DNA from: Caballeronia arvi
GTDB taxonomy: Bacteria > Pseudomonadota > Gammaproteobacteria > Burkholderiales > Burkholderiaceae
Reading direction: 5' to 3'
DNA length: 64,000 nt
Assembly: GCF_001544695.2 (NCBI RefSeq)
Contig: NZ_FCOM02000016.1
Location: 87,113-151,112 of the forward strand
Positions 17,245-26,929 of the stretch are shown piece after piece. The number at the start of each line of letters is the position of its first letter. The first letter of the stretch is position 1. Both the position numbers and the translations under genes were made by a program. The notes under the pieces were generated by a model. It did not search any database. It was not told where the DNA came from and saw only the letters and a program-made list of their open reading frames with translations.

Positions 17245-18513
17245 TTGACTTCATTCGACCACCCGACGCTTACGACCGCCGCGCGCGCATCCGCCTGTCC
17301 GGGCCTGATGCGCATCGTGCCCGCGCGCGACGGCGGCCTCGCACGGCTGCGTTTGCCTGGCGGCGTACTCGGCGCGCACGCGGCGCGGGCCGTCGCGCGC
17401 GCCGCGCGGGAATGCGGCTCGGGCGTCATCGAAGTGACGAATCGCGCGAATCTGCAACTGCGCGGCATTCGCGACGATGCTCACGTCTCGCTCGTGCATA
17501 TTGCGCTCGACGCGGGACTCGGCCCGGCGACGCCAGCCGGCGACGATCTCCGCAACGTCATGCTCAGCCCGCTCGCCAGCGACGACACGCGTGCGCTCGC
17601 GGCGGACATCATCGCGTCGATGCAGGCCGATGCCGCGCTGCACGCGCTGTCGCCGAAATTCGCGTTGCAGCTCGACGGCGGCGAGCGCCTCGCGATGCCC
17701 GATCATCCGCACGATCTCTGGCTCTCATCGATCGACGATGGCGCGCGCTTCGCTTTCGGCCTTGCGGGAACGATGCGCCAGCGCGCATCGGGCGCGATTG
17801 CGCGCGAAGAACTGCTGCCGTTCGTGTCGGGCGTGCTGCGGCGCTTTCTCGCGCTTGCGTTGCCCGACGAGCATCGCATGCGCGATCTGCTCGCGCGTAT
17901 CGGCATTGCGCGCTTTCTCGAATCTTTCGCTTTCGATGCCGACGTGAACACGTGGCAGCGCGAACCCACCGATGCGTCCCTGCGACTCGGCGCGCATGAA
18001 GAACCGCATCGCGCGACGTGGTATGCGGGCGCGCAAACGCGCCTCGGGCGTCTCGACGCGGACACCCTCGATTCCCTCGCCGATCTCGCCGACACGCATG
18101 CGGAAGGCCATTTGACGATGACACCGTGGCAAAGCGTGCTGATTCCGGGCATCGCGCTCGAAGACACGCAAGAAGTGCTGCGACGCCTGCGCGCCCTCGG
18201 ACTCGCAACCGATCCGCGCGATCCGCTTGCGCGCCTCATCGCGTGCGCGGGTTCGGAAGGCTGCGCAAAAAGCCATGCCGACACCAAAGCCGATGCGCTT
18301 CGCCTCGCCCCGCTGCTGCCGTCGCACGATATGAATCAAGTGCACCTGAGCGGCTGCGAGCGTTCGTGTGCGGCGGCGCATCCCGTTCCGGTCACGCTGT
18401 ATGCGGTCGCGCCGGGCCGATACGACTTACATCGCGACGAGCGAACCGTCGCGCGCAATCTCACACTCGAAGAGGCGGCCGAACGGGTCGCCCGGAGCCA
18501 TGCCGATGTCTGA
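17245..18513 (+). CDS. cobG: Precorrin-3B synthase
   Basis: The 422-residue Fe-S monooxygenase makes precorrin-3B from precorrin-3A with O2, the oxygen-requiring step of the aerobic pathway. It has sulfite/nitrite-reductase-like repeats and the 4Fe-4S/siroheme-type cysteines in CAGSEGC and SGCERSC near residues 333-375. The only start before the conserved ACPGLMRIVPARDGG block is TTG at 17245, because an in-frame stop lies at 17230. A weak start below a riboswitch would fit low expression. It leads the cobGHIJ operon. Confidence 0.93.
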   Translation: MTSFDHPTLTTAARASACPGLMRIVPARDGGLARLRLPGGVLGAHAARAVARAARECGSGVIEVTNRANLQLRGIRDDAHVSLVHIALDAGLGPATPAGDDLRNVMLSPLASDDTRALAADIIASMQADAALHALSPKFALQLDGGERLAMPDHPHDLWLSSIDDGARFAFGLAGTMRQRASGAIAREELLPFVSGVLRRFLALALPDEHRMRDLLARIGIARFLESFAFDADVNTWQREPTDASLRLGAHEEPHRATWYAGAQTRLGRLDADTLDSLADLADTHAEGHLTMTPWQSVLIPGIALEDTQEVLRRLRALGLATDPRDPLARLIACAGSEGCAKSHADTKADALRLAPLLPSHDMNQVHLSGCERSCAAAHPVPVTLYAVAPGRYDLHRDERTVARNLTLEEAAERVARSHADV

Positions 18514-19132
18514 CTACATCCGCGACGGCGCGGAGATCTATCGCCAGTCCTTTGCGACGATCCGCGCCGAAGCCGACCTCGCCGCCCTTCCCGCCGATCT
18601 GGAAAAGCTCGCCGTGCGCCTGATCCATGCGTGCGGCATGGTCGATATCGTGAGCGATCTGCGCTTCTCGCCGGGCGCGGGCATCGCGGGCCGGCAAGCG
18701 TTGGCAGCGGGCGCGCCGATTCTCTGCGACGCCCGCATGGTCGCCGAAGGCATCACGCGCGCGCGACTCCCTGCCGACAATCGCGTGATCTGCACGCTCG
18801 GCGATCCATCGGTGCCCGAGCGCGCGCGGGCGATGAACAATACGCGCTCGGCCGCTGCGCTCGAGCTCTGGCGACCGCATCTGGAAGGCGCAATCGTCGC
18901 GATCGGCAATGCGCCGACCGCGCTCTTTCATCTGCTCGACATGCTCGATGCCGGCGCGCCGAAGCCCGCGCTGATCCTCGGCTTTCCGGTTGGTTTCATC
19001 GGCGCGGCGGAATCGAAAGCGATGCTCGCCGCCGATAGCCGCGGCGTGCCCTTCGTAGCATTGCTCGGCCGACGCGGCGGCAGCGCGATGGCGGCGGCGG
19101 CAGTGAACGCACTTGCTTCGGAGGCCGAATGA
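18506..19132 (+). CDS. cobH: Precorrin-8X methylmutase
   Basis: The 208-residue enzyme migrates the methyl group from C11 to C12, giving hydrogenobyrinate. The catalytic-site region RLIHACGMVDIV near residue 33 contains the conserved His. NTRSAAAL near residue 112, GNAPTALF near residue 134 and GFPVGFIGAAESK near residue 158 are conserved. It starts at ATG 18506 (an in-frame ATG two codons earlier is possible), overlapping the end of cobG by 8 bases. Confidence 0.94.
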   Translation: MSDYIRDGAEIYRQSFATIRAEADLAALPADLEKLAVRLIHACGMVDIVSDLRFSPGAGIAGRQALAAGAPILCDARMVAEGITRARLPADNRVICTLGDPSVPERARAMNNTRSAAALELWRPHLEGAIVAIGNAPTALFHLLDMLDAGAPKPALILGFPVGFIGAAESKAMLAADSRGVPFVALLGRRGGSAMAAAAVNALASEAE

Positions 19133-19857
19133 TGCGCGGACGTCTCTATGGCCTGGGCGTCGGTCCTGGCGATCCGGAGCTGATCACCGTGAAGGCGTTG
19201 CGGCTTCTGAAGGCCGCGCGCGTGGTCGCCTATTTCGTCGCGAAGGGCAAGAAGGGCAATGCGTTCGGCATCATCGAATCGCATCTCGACGATGCGCAGA
19301 CGCGCCTGCCGCTCGTCTATCCGGTGACGACCGAAGCGCTGGAACCGCCGCTGTGCTACGAGACGATCATCAGCGCGTTCTACGATGAAGCCGCGCTCAC
19401 GATCTCCGGCCATCTCGAAGCCGGCCGCGATGTCGCCGTGATCTGCGAAGGCGATCCGTTCTTCTATGGCTCGTACATGTATCTGCACGATCGACTCGCC
19501 GCGCGCTTCGATGCGCATGTCGTGCCCGGCGTGTGCTCGATGCTCGGCGGCGTCGCGGTGCTCGGCGTGCCGTTGGTGTATCGCAATCAGAGCTTGTCGG
19601 TGCTGTCGGGCGTGTTGCCGGAAGATGAACTGACGCAACGGCTCGAAGCGGCGGATGCGGCCGTCATCATGAAGCTCGGACGCAACTTCGAGAAAGTGCG
19701 GCGCGTGCTCGGCAAGCTGGGGCTCGACGATCGCGCGCTGTATGTCGAACGCGCGACGATGGCGAATCAGCGCATCGTGCCGCTCGATGAAGTCGATCCG
19801 ATGGCGTCGCCGTACTTTTCATTGCTCGTCGTGCCGGGGAAGAAATGGCGGGCTTGA
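19129..19857 (+). CDS. cobI: Precorrin-2 C20-methyltransferase
   Basis: The 242-residue SAM methyltransferase converts precorrin-2 to precorrin-3A. The tetrapyrrole methylase signature LYGLGVGPGDPELITVKAL is at residue 4, and CEGDPFFYGSYMYLHDRL near residue 105 is typical of CobI/CbiL. Its ATG overlaps the cobH TGA. The last 13 bases overlap the start of the CbiG-CobJ gene. Confidence 0.95.
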   Translation: MMRGRLYGLGVGPGDPELITVKALRLLKAARVVAYFVAKGKKGNAFGIIESHLDDAQTRLPLVYPVTTEALEPPLCYETIISAFYDEAALTISGHLEAGRDVAVICEGDPFFYGSYMYLHDRLAARFDAHVVPGVCSMLGGVAVLGVPLVYRNQSLSVLSGVLPEDELTQRLEAADAAVIMKLGRNFEKVRRVLGKLGLDDRALYVERATMANQRIVPLDEVDPMASPYFSLLVVPGKKWRA

Positions 19858-21473
19858 GTGCTTCGTTGGCCATCGTGGTATTGGGTTCCGGCGCGCTCGA
19901 TACCGCGCGGCGCATTCAATCGCGGTTTCCCGAATCGCGCGTGCATGGTCTCGCTCATCGCGTGATCGCGGACGTCGCGTATGACGATTTCGGCGCGCAC
20001 ATGCGCGAGTTGTATCGCGCGGGCGTGCCGATCGTCGCGCTGTGTTCCGCGGGCATTGTGATTCGCGCGCTTGCGTCCGCTCTCGCCGACAAGGGTGCCG
20101 AACCACCCGTGCTCGCCATTGCGCAGGATGGCAGCGCGGTCGTGCCGCTGCTCGGCGGAACGAGCGGCGTGAATGCTTTGGCACGTGAGATCGGCACCGC
20201 GCTCGACGTCGCGCCTGCGATCACGACGAGCGGTGAATTGCGCTTCGGTCAGTGCCTGCTCGCGCCGCCCGAAGGTTATGCGCTTGCGGATATCGAGCAA
20301 GGCAAGCGCTTCGTGTCCGATCTGCTTGCGGGAGAAACGACGCGCATCGAAGGCGATGCGCCCTGGCTCGACGCAGCCGCCTTGCCCCTCGCCGACGATG
20401 CGCGTCTCGCCGTGCGCATCACGCCGCTCGCGGTCAACGATGAACACAGTCTCGTGATTCATCCGCGCTGCGTGCTTGCGTGGATCGAAAACGATATCGA
20501 TGTCGCGGAACGTGTGCGAATCGCTTTGCGCGAACGCGGGTTATCGCCGCTTGCTCTTGCAGCGCTGATAGCGCCAATGCATCTGATGACGTCCCAATCG
20601 CTCGCAGATGCCGCGCGTGCTCTCGATGTGCCGCTGCGCTTTTCCGACGCTGCACCGACAGACATCAACGGCATTGCATTGCAGGTACACGATGCACCCG
20701 TCGATGCGCAATCGATCGGCCGTGCACGCGGCACGCTGACTGTGATCGGACTCGGCCCCGGCAGCGCGGAGCTGATGACGCCTGCCGCGCGTGCCGCGCT
20801 CATCGCCGCCGAAGACGTGCTCGGCTATGAAACCTATGTGCGAATGGCGGGCCCGTTCCGCGACGATCAACGCGTGCACATCACCGACAACCGCGAGGAA
20901 TTGCAGCGCGCGCGTCACGCGTTCGAACTGGCGAGCGAAGGGCGGCGCGTGGTCGTGGTGTCGTCGGGCGATCCGGGCGTCTTCGCGATGGCCGCAGCCG
21001 TGCTCGAAGCGCTCGACGACGGATACGCAGCGCATCCCGAATGGCGCGCGGTGAAACTCGCGATCGTGCCGGGCGTATCGGCATCGCTCGCAACTGCCGC
21101 CCGCGCGGGTGCGCCGCTGGGTCATGATTTTTGCGTGCTGTCGTTGTCGGATAACCTGAAGCCGTGGAGCGTCATCGAGCAGCGCATCGCGCATGCCTGT
21201 GAAGCCGATCTGGCGATGGCGTTCTATAACCCGCTTTCGAAGGCGCGGCCATGGCAGTTCGATCGTGCGATCGAGATCGTGCGTCGGTATCGGAGTGCGG
21301 AGACGCCCGTTGTTCTGGGAAGGGATATCGGGCGTCCGGCCGAGGCGTTGCGCGTGGTGAAGCTGAGCGAACTGAAGTGCGATCTCGTCGATATGCGGAC
21401 GATGGTGATCGTAGGATCGTCGACGACGCGCGTCGTGGGCGACTGGGTTTATACGCCGCGGTGGTATGAGTAG
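19845..21473 (+). CDS. cobJ: CbiG (N-terminal and middle)-CobJ fusion, precorrin-3B C17-methyltransferase
   Basis: This 542-residue fusion has two parts. Residues about 1-290 resemble CbiG N-terminal plus middle domains (LGSGALDTARRIQ, CSAGIVIRALASALADKG, VVPLLGGTSGVNALAREI). Residues about 295-542 are CobJ (LTVIGLGPGSAELMTPAAR, YETYVRM, SSGDPGVFAMAAAVLEAL), which contracts the ring and methylates C17. The CbiG/CobE C-terminal domain is missing here and is instead encoded alone at 28477. CbiG opens the lactone in the anaerobic path; the job of its N-terminal domain in an aerobic path is unclear. The gene ends 25 bases inside the convergent VWA gene. Confidence 0.92.
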   Translation: MAGLSASLAIVVLGSGALDTARRIQSRFPESRVHGLAHRVIADVAYDDFGAHMRELYRAGVPIVALCSAGIVIRALASALADKGAEPPVLAIAQDGSAVVPLLGGTSGVNALAREIGTALDVAPAITTSGELRFGQCLLAPPEGYALADIEQGKRFVSDLLAGETTRIEGDAPWLDAAALPLADDARLAVRITPLAVNDEHSLVIHPRCVLAWIENDIDVAERVRIALRERGLSPLALAALIAPMHLMTSQSLADAARALDVPLRFSDAAPTDINGIALQVHDAPVDAQSIGRARGTLTVIGLGPGSAELMTPAARAALIAAEDVLGYETYVRMAGPFRDDQRVHITDNREELQRARHAFELASEGRRVVVVSSGDPGVFAMAAAVLEALDDGYAAHPEWRAVKLAIVPGVSASLATAARAGAPLGHDFCVLSLSDNLKPWSVIEQRIAHACEADLAMAFYNPLSKARPWQFDRAIEIVRRYRSAETPVVLGRDIGRPAEALRVVKLSELKCDLVDMRTMVIVGSSTTRVVGDWVYTPRWYE

Positions 21474-22225
21474 GCCAGTGCGTCTTCGGCGGTGACGTAT
21501 TGCGCGTTCCAGTCGTTGGCGAGGACCTCGCCGCGTCCTGCCCGTATCGCGCCCTCTTCAAAATCCACCACAACGATCTCATCCGCCGATGAAGGCGCGT
21601 CGGGCTTTTCATTCGTGCGCCCATCGGTCAGCACCCACAAGCAGCGCTTCTGCGAAGGTCTGCGCCTCGCCGCGCGCGTCAGCACCGTTTGCGCACGCGC
21701 GAGTCCAAGCGCGAGCGGCGTTCCCCCGCCGCCTCCGATCGGCGCAACCCAACGCTCATTGAACCAGTGCGCCGCGCCCGGCTGACGACGCACCTCCGCA
21801 CGCCCGCCGCCGAAACACACGAGCGCGATCTCCGCACGCTCGCGATACGCCCGATCGAACAGCGCGACGAGCATCCCCTTCGCGCGCGCAAGCCGTTCGC
21901 CAGCGAGCATCGAGCCGGAACAATCGAGCACGAAGCAATGCAGTCGAGCGCCCTCGCCCTGCGTGCGCCGATAGCGCAGATGCCGCGCATCGAGAGACGC
22001 GGCGCGCTTCGCCCCCAAGGTCGCCATCCAGTCGATGGATGCGCTGAGTTCGCCCTCGCGCGCGGCGAAACGGCCCTTCGCACGCGCTTCGTTCCATCGA
22101 AGGCGATGCCTTGCATCGAAGGCATCCGCGTCGCGCCTTCGATGGCTCAGGCTTTTTTTGCGGCGAGCGGCCTCACTTGCTTGACCTTCGCGGTTCCCGT
22201 CGGCTCGGGCGGCACATAGCCCCAA
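21449..22225 (-). CDS. VWA-domain protein, ChlD/CobT-like cobaltochelatase subunit
   Basis: The von Willebrand A domain has a MIDAS-type DCSGSM motif, TDGR (LTDGRTNEK) and a GGGGTPLALGL loop, so it resembles the C-terminal part of ChlD/BchD and CobT. Beside a ChlI-like ATPase and CobN it is likely the third chelatase subunit. It is much shorter than CobT (over 600 aa), having no long acidic linker. The start is uncertain: the frame opens at TTG 22225 inside the ChlI-like gene, and the only later candidate before the conserved region is a CTG near 22150. A strong hairpin covers this junction. Confidence 0.8.
   Translation of the reverse strand: MGLCAARADGNREGQASEAARRKKSLSHRRRDADAFDARHRLRWNEARAKGRFAAREGELSASIDWMATLGAKRAASLDARHLRYRRTQGEGARLHCFVLDCSGSMLAGERLARAKGMLVALFDRAYRERAEIALVCFGGGRAEVRRQPGAAHWFNERWVAPIGGGGGTPLALGLARAQTVLTRAARRRPSQKRCLWVLTDGRTNEKPDAPSSADEIVVVDFEEGAIRAGRGEVLANDWNAQYVTAEDALAYSYHRGV
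22094..22145. repeat. Two-tier hairpin at the ChlI-like/VWA gene junction
   Basis: A perfect 12-bp outer inverted repeat (CCATCGAAGGCG at 22094-22105, CGCCTTCGATGG at 22134-22145) encloses a second one (GATGCCTT at 22105-22112, AAGGCATC at 22119-22126). In the minus-strand mRNA the hairpin sits just after the stop of the ChlI-like gene (22147), at the first codons of the VWA frame. It could couple or limit translation of the VWA protein. Confidence 0.6.
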
Positions 22226-23142
22226 TCCGCTTCGCCCTTGTCCGCATCGCGCGGCATCGGATCGTGCGCGCGTTGCGCTTGCGAAGGCGCTTGCGCTTCA
22301 TGCCGCCGATGCTTCAGCACCGCATCGGCGACACGTTCGACATGCGTCACCGCGACATTCGATGCGCCTTCCAGCGCAGCCAAAGCCCGCGCCGCACGCA
22401 ACATCACGATATCCGCACGCAGGCCATCGACATGCGCCTCGATGCAAAGCTCGCTCACGCGCGCATGAACGGCATCGTCGAAAGCGAATGCGGACAACGA
22501 CGCGCGCGCCGCGTGAATGCGCTCGCCCAGCGACGCCAGTTCGCTCTCATGCTGCACGCGAAACGCATCGGGATCGGCGTCGAATGCGAGGCGCGCCTTC
22601 ACGATGCGTTGCCGCACGTCCGCATCGAAACAATTGCTCATCTCAACGGCGAGGCCGAAGCGATCCAGCAATTGCGGACGCAACTCGCCTTCTTCCGGAT
22701 TCATCGTGCCGATCAATACGAAGCGCGCATCATGCCGATGCGATATGCCGTCGCGCTCGATGATGTTCACGCCGCTCGCCGCCACATCGAGCAACTGATC
22801 GACGAGCGGATTCGGCAGCAGATTGACCTCATCGACATAGAGCACACCGAGATGCGCCCTCGCAAGCAGGCCCGGAGAAAACTGCACGCCACCATCGCGC
22901 AGGGCGCTTTGAATATCGAGCGTGCCGATCAACTGTTCCTCGCTCGCGCCGAGCGGCAAGGTCACGAGTTGTCCCTCGGGCAGCAACTCGGCGAGCGCGC
23001 GCGCCGCCGTCGACTTCGCCGTGCCGCGCGGACCGCTGACGAGCACGCCGCCGATGGAAGGATCGACTGCCGCGAGCAAAAGCGCCTGCTGCAAGGGCTG
23101 TTGCGCAACGAGCGCCGGGAAGGGAAACACCGGAGATGACAT
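22147..23142 (-). CDS. ChlI/BchI-like AAA+ ATPase, cobaltochelatase subunit
   Basis: This 331-residue Mg-chelatase-I-type ATPase has Walker A SGPRGTAKST near residue 35, Walker B GVLYVDEVNLLP near residue 93 and sensor GTMNPEEGELRP near residue 134. With CobN and the VWA protein it likely forms a cobaltochelatase in which ChlI/ChlD-like subunits replace CobS and CobT. The ATG at 23142 lies 14 bases after the cobN stop. The C-terminal 45 residues are a linker ending in Lys-rich sequence. Confidence 0.88.
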   Translation of the reverse strand: MSSPVFPFPALVAQQPLQQALLLAAVDPSIGGVLVSGPRGTAKSTAARALAELLPEGQLVTLPLGASEEQLIGTLDIQSALRDGGVQFSPGLLARAHLGVLYVDEVNLLPNPLVDQLLDVAASGVNIIERDGISHRHDARFVLIGTMNPEEGELRPQLLDRFGLAVEMSNCFDADVRQRIVKARLAFDADPDAFRVQHESELASLGERIHAARASLSAFAFDDAVHARVSELCIEAHVDGLRADIVMLRAARALAALEGASNVAVTHVERVADAVLKHRRHEAQAPSQAQRAHDPMPRDADKGEADWGYVPPEPTGTAKVKQVRPLAAKKA

Positions 23143-23156
23143 AGATTCGTTCAAGA

Positions 23157-26100
23157 CTATCGGCCTTCGATTCGCTGTTCGACATCGAGCAGATGATGTT
23201 CGACCTGCTCGCGATAACCGGCGGGTTGCTGCCACAAGCCGCGCTCCATCGCTTCGAGCAGGCGCTCGCAGATCGATTGCAGCGCATGCGGATTGTGTTC
23301 GGCGATGAACTCGCGCGTGCCGGCATCGTTCACATAGGCATCGGTGACGAGCGCGTACTGATGATCCGATACGACGCGCGCGGTCGCATCGTAACCAAAC
23401 AGATAATCGACAGTCGCCGCAAGCTCCGATGCACCTTTATAGCCGTGTCGCTTCACGCCATCGATCCACTTCGGATTCACGACGCGCGCCCGCACCACGC
23501 GCGCGATCTCCTCGTTCAAGGTGCGCACGCGCGGCGCGGCGGGATTGCTGTGATCCGCGTTATAAGTCTGCGGCTGCACGCCCGACAGATAGCGCACGGC
23601 AGCGACCATGCCGCCCTGAAACTGGTGATAGTCATTCGAATCGAGCAGATCGTGCTCGCGGTTGTCCTGATTCTGCAGCACCACATCGAGCGTCGATAGC
23701 CGCGTGCCGAAGCTCGCGCGTGCTTCCTCGCCATCGCCGGACTGCGAATACGCATAACCACCCGTGCTTTGATAGGCGGCGGACAGATCGGCATCGGTCT
23801 GCCATTGCTTCGCGTCGATGAGTTCCTGCAAGCCCGCGCCGTATGCGCCCGGCTTCGTGCTGAACACGCGCCAGCCTGCGCGGCGCCGCGCTTCCTTTGC
23901 ATCGATGCCGCGTGCGATGAGTTCATCGCGTTCGCGAAGAATGCGCGCGCGGATCGGGTTGATGTCGGCGGGCTCGTCGTCGAGTTCGGCGATGGCTTGC
24001 ACGGCGGCGTCGAAGAGATGCATGAGATTCGCAAACGCATCGCGAAAGAAGCCCGATACACGCAGCGTGACGTCGATGCGCGGCCGGTTGAAAATCGAAA
24101 TCGGCAGGATCTCGAAGTCGGTCACGCGATGGCTGCCCGCCGCCCATTTCGGCCGCACGCCGATCAGCGCGAAAGCCTGTGCGATATCGTCGCCGCCGGT
24201 GCGCATCGTCGCCGTGCCCCACACGGACAAGCCGATTGCGCGCGGAAAGTCGCCGTGATCCTGCACATGACGTTCGACCAGCGCATGCGCCGATTTGACG
24301 CCGAGCGACCAGGCCGCTTGCGTCGGCAATGCGCGCGTATCGACGGAATAGAAGTTGCGTCCCGTGGGCAATACATCGGGCCTGCCGCGCGATGGCGAGC
24401 CGCTCGGTCCCGGCGGCACGAAACGTCCTTCGAGACCGCGTTTGAGCTGCATCAACTCTTGTGGTCCGCACGCATCGAGCCGCGCAAGCACATCGCCGCG
24501 CAGGCGTTCGAGCACGAGCGCTGCGTGCGGGCCGGGCGCGACTGCATCATCGTCGGACAGCAGTTGCATCGCGAGCGATTCGAGGCGCTCGCGCGTATCG
24601 CCGTGATGACGCCAGGGCGCATCGATGACATCGACGAGTGCTTGCGGACGCGGCCCGCTCCACGGCGCGGCCCAGTCGGCGTCGAGCGGATCGAAGCTAT
24701 CGGGAAGTTGCAGATCGCGCGCGATTGCGGCAATGAGACTCGCGTTCGCGCCCTGCCCGTCGCCGATCGGAAAGCGGCCGAGCGCCAGCAGCGTGTCGCG
24801 TCGTTGCACACCTTGCGGCGAGATGCCGAAGACATGCAACCCGTCGCGTATCTGCGCTTCCTTCAGCTCGCAAAGATAGGCATCGGCGCGCGTGAGCAGC
24901 GTGTCTTCACCGGCGACATCGCGCGGCGCATCGAGCCCGAGCTCTTCATGCAGCCTGTTCTCTACGATGTTCTCGAGAATCGACTTGCGCAACAGCTTCG
25001 CGCGGCGCGCATCGACCATCAGCGCTTCGTAGTATTCGTCGACCTGACGCTCGAGATCCTGCAACGGCCCATAGTTCTCGGCGCGCGTGAGCGGCGGCAT
25101 CAGATGATCGATGATCACCGCCTGCGCCCGGCGCTTCGCCTGACTGCCTTCGCCGGGATCGTTGACGATGAACGGATAGAGATGCGGCATCGGCCCGAGA
25201 ATCGCATCGGGCCAGCACGACGACGACAGCGCGACGCTCTTGCCCGGCAGCCATTCCAGATTGCCGTGCTTGCCGACATGCACGAGCGCGTCCGCTTCGA
25301 AGCGCAGACGCAGCCAGAAATAGAACGCGAGATACGAATGCGGCGGAACGAGCTCTGCGTCGTGATAGCTCGCGTAATCGTTGCGCTCGCGCGAGCGCGA
25401 AGGCTGAATGCCGACGAAGACTTCACCGCAGCGATAACCCGCGATCATGAAGCGGCCGCGTCGCACCGTCGGGTCGTCTTCGGGCGCGCCCCAGGTCTTC
25501 TCCAATGCGATGCGCGCATCGGCGGGAAGCTTGCGATACGCATCGAGATAGTCATCGAGCGAAAGGCTCTGCAACGCGGGACGCAGATCGCGCACGACGG
25601 GATCGTTGGTCACGCCTTCGGTCAGCGCGGCGATGAGCGCATCGCCGTTCGCGGGTATGTCGCCGACGCGATAACCTTCGCCATCGAGCATCGACAGAAT
25701 GCCGATGGCCGATGCGGGCGTGTCGAGACCCACGCCATTGCCGATGCGCCCTTCGCTCGCCGGATAGTTCGCGAGCACGAGCGCGATGCGCTTCTGCGCA
25801 TTCGGCTTGCGACGCAGCGCACACCAGCGGCGGCTCAGTTCCGCGACGAAACGTACGCGCTCCGCATCGGCCTGATAGCGCACGACATCCACCTGCGTGT
25901 GCTTGCAGTAGTAAGCGAGTCCCTTGAAGCTCACCGCGCGCGTGATGATGCGGCCATCGACTTCGGGCAACGCGACATGCATGGCGACGTCGCGTGAATT
26001 CAGGCCGTGATTGTCCTTGAGCCAGTCGTCACGATTGCCGCCGCTCAGAATGACTTGCAGCACGGGCGCATCGCCCGCGACTTCGAATGCCTCGTCGTCG

Positions 26101-26927
26101 CCGATCACGCTCGCGGCAAAGGCTGTCGTGTTCAATACGAGCGACGCATGATGCTCCGCGCACAAACGCCCGACCACTTCGCGGCTCACGCTTTCCTTCA
26201 GCGATGAAATCGCGATCGGCAGCGGATTCATGCCTTCTTTTTCGAGCGCTTCGATGAGCGCATCGAATACCGCCGTGTTGCCCGATTGCAGATGCGCGCG
26301 ATAAAACAGCATGCCGACGACGGGCGCGCCTTTCGTCCAGCGCGCCTGCCAGTCATCGATGACCGCGATATCGCGCTCGGGATGATAGATCGCGACAGCA
26401 GGCAGCGGACTCGGCGCTTGCGGCTCGCGTCCGAAGCCGAATGCGCGATGCGCGATGCTGCGCAGAAATTCCTCCGCATTGCGCGCGCCGCCTTCACGCA
26501 GATAGCGCGACAACTCGCGGCAGAACTGCGCGTCCGCGGTGCTCTTGACCGTCAGGTTCGGGTCTTCCGTGAGATCGCCCGAGAACATCGCGAGCAACTG
26601 CTTTTCCTGCTTCGCCAGCGCGACGAGCCGCTCGATGCCGTAAGGCCAGTACGATTCGCCGCCGAGATGATCGACGATCACGACCTTCGCATGACGCAAT
26701 ACATCGTCGATATAAAAATCGACGGACGCCGGTTGCCGCAGAAACGCTTGATTCGCGAGCCGCACTTCGGGAAAGCCCGCTTCGAGACGCGGAAATACGC
26801 TCGCCAGCAGCGCAAGCGTCGTGTCGGCGGAACTGAGCACGACGATCGGCGCGCGCGTCTGATCGATGCGCATGACGCCCTGTGCATCGTCGACGAAGCC
26901 TCCCGGTGTCGTGCGAAGCAGATGCAT
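23157..26927 (-). CDS. cobN: Cobaltochelatase subunit CobN
   Basis: The 1256-residue large catalytic subunit inserts Co(II) into hydrogenobyrinate a,c-diamide, using ATP hydrolysed by partner subunits. It is homologous to ChlH/BchH. Conserved blocks include VDHLGGESYWPYGIERL near residue 86, HVGKHGNLEWLPGKSVALS near residue 556 and GGMVAAVRYLSG late in the protein. The length fits the family (about 1250-1300). I use ATG at 26927, 2 bases after the cobW stop, rather than the longer basic extension. The gene is second in the riboswitch-led cobW operon. Confidence 0.96.
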   Translation of the reverse strand: MHLLRTTPGGFVDDAQGVMRIDQTRAPIVVLSSADTTLALLASVFPRLEAGFPEVRLANQAFLRQPASVDFYIDDVLRHAKVVIVDHLGGESYWPYGIERLVALAKQEKQLLAMFSGDLTEDPNLTVKSTADAQFCRELSRYLREGGARNAEEFLRSIAHRAFGFGREPQAPSPLPAVAIYHPERDIAVIDDWQARWTKGAPVVGMLFYRAHLQSGNTAVFDALIEALEKEGMNPLPIAISSLKESVSREVVGRLCAEHHASLVLNTTAFAASVIGDDEAFEVAGDAPVLQVILSGGNRDDWLKDNHGLNSRDVAMHVALPEVDGRIITRAVSFKGLAYYCKHTQVDVVRYQADAERVRFVAELSRRWCALRRKPNAQKRIALVLANYPASEGRIGNGVGLDTPASAIGILSMLDGEGYRVGDIPANGDALIAALTEGVTNDPVVRDLRPALQSLSLDDYLDAYRKLPADARIALEKTWGAPEDDPTVRRGRFMIAGYRCGEVFVGIQPSRSRERNDYASYHDAELVPPHSYLAFYFWLRLRFEADALVHVGKHGNLEWLPGKSVALSSSCWPDAILGPMPHLYPFIVNDPGEGSQAKRRAQAVIIDHLMPPLTRAENYGPLQDLERQVDEYYEALMVDARRAKLLRKSILENIVENRLHEELGLDAPRDVAGEDTLLTRADAYLCELKEAQIRDGLHVFGISPQGVQRRDTLLALGRFPIGDGQGANASLIAAIARDLQLPDSFDPLDADWAAPWSGPRPQALVDVIDAPWRHHGDTRERLESLAMQLLSDDDAVAPGPHAALVLERLRGDVLARLDACGPQELMQLKRGLEGRFVPPGPSGSPSRGRPDVLPTGRNFYSVDTRALPTQAAWSLGVKSAHALVERHVQDHGDFPRAIGLSVWGTATMRTGGDDIAQAFALIGVRPKWAAGSHRVTDFEILPISIFNRPRIDVTLRVSGFFRDAFANLMHLFDAAVQAIAELDDEPADINPIRARILRERDELIARGIDAKEARRRAGWRVFSTKPGAYGAGLQELIDAKQWQTDADLSAAYQSTGGYAYSQSGDGEEARASFGTRLSTLDVVLQNQDNREHDLLDSNDYHQFQGGMVAAVRYLSGVQPQTYNADHSNPAAPRVRTLNEEIARVVRARVVNPKWIDGVKRHGYKGASELAATVDYLFGYDATARVVSDHQYALVTDAYVNDAGTREFIAEHNPHALQSICERLLEAMERGLWQQPAGYREQVEHHLLDVEQRIEGR

Positions 26928-26929
26928 CG

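Noticed and set aside
23769..25997. 742-codon plus-strand frame opposite cobN
   Set aside because: High-GC shadow of cobN codons; Arg/His/Ala-rich, no domain motif, no ribosome site.
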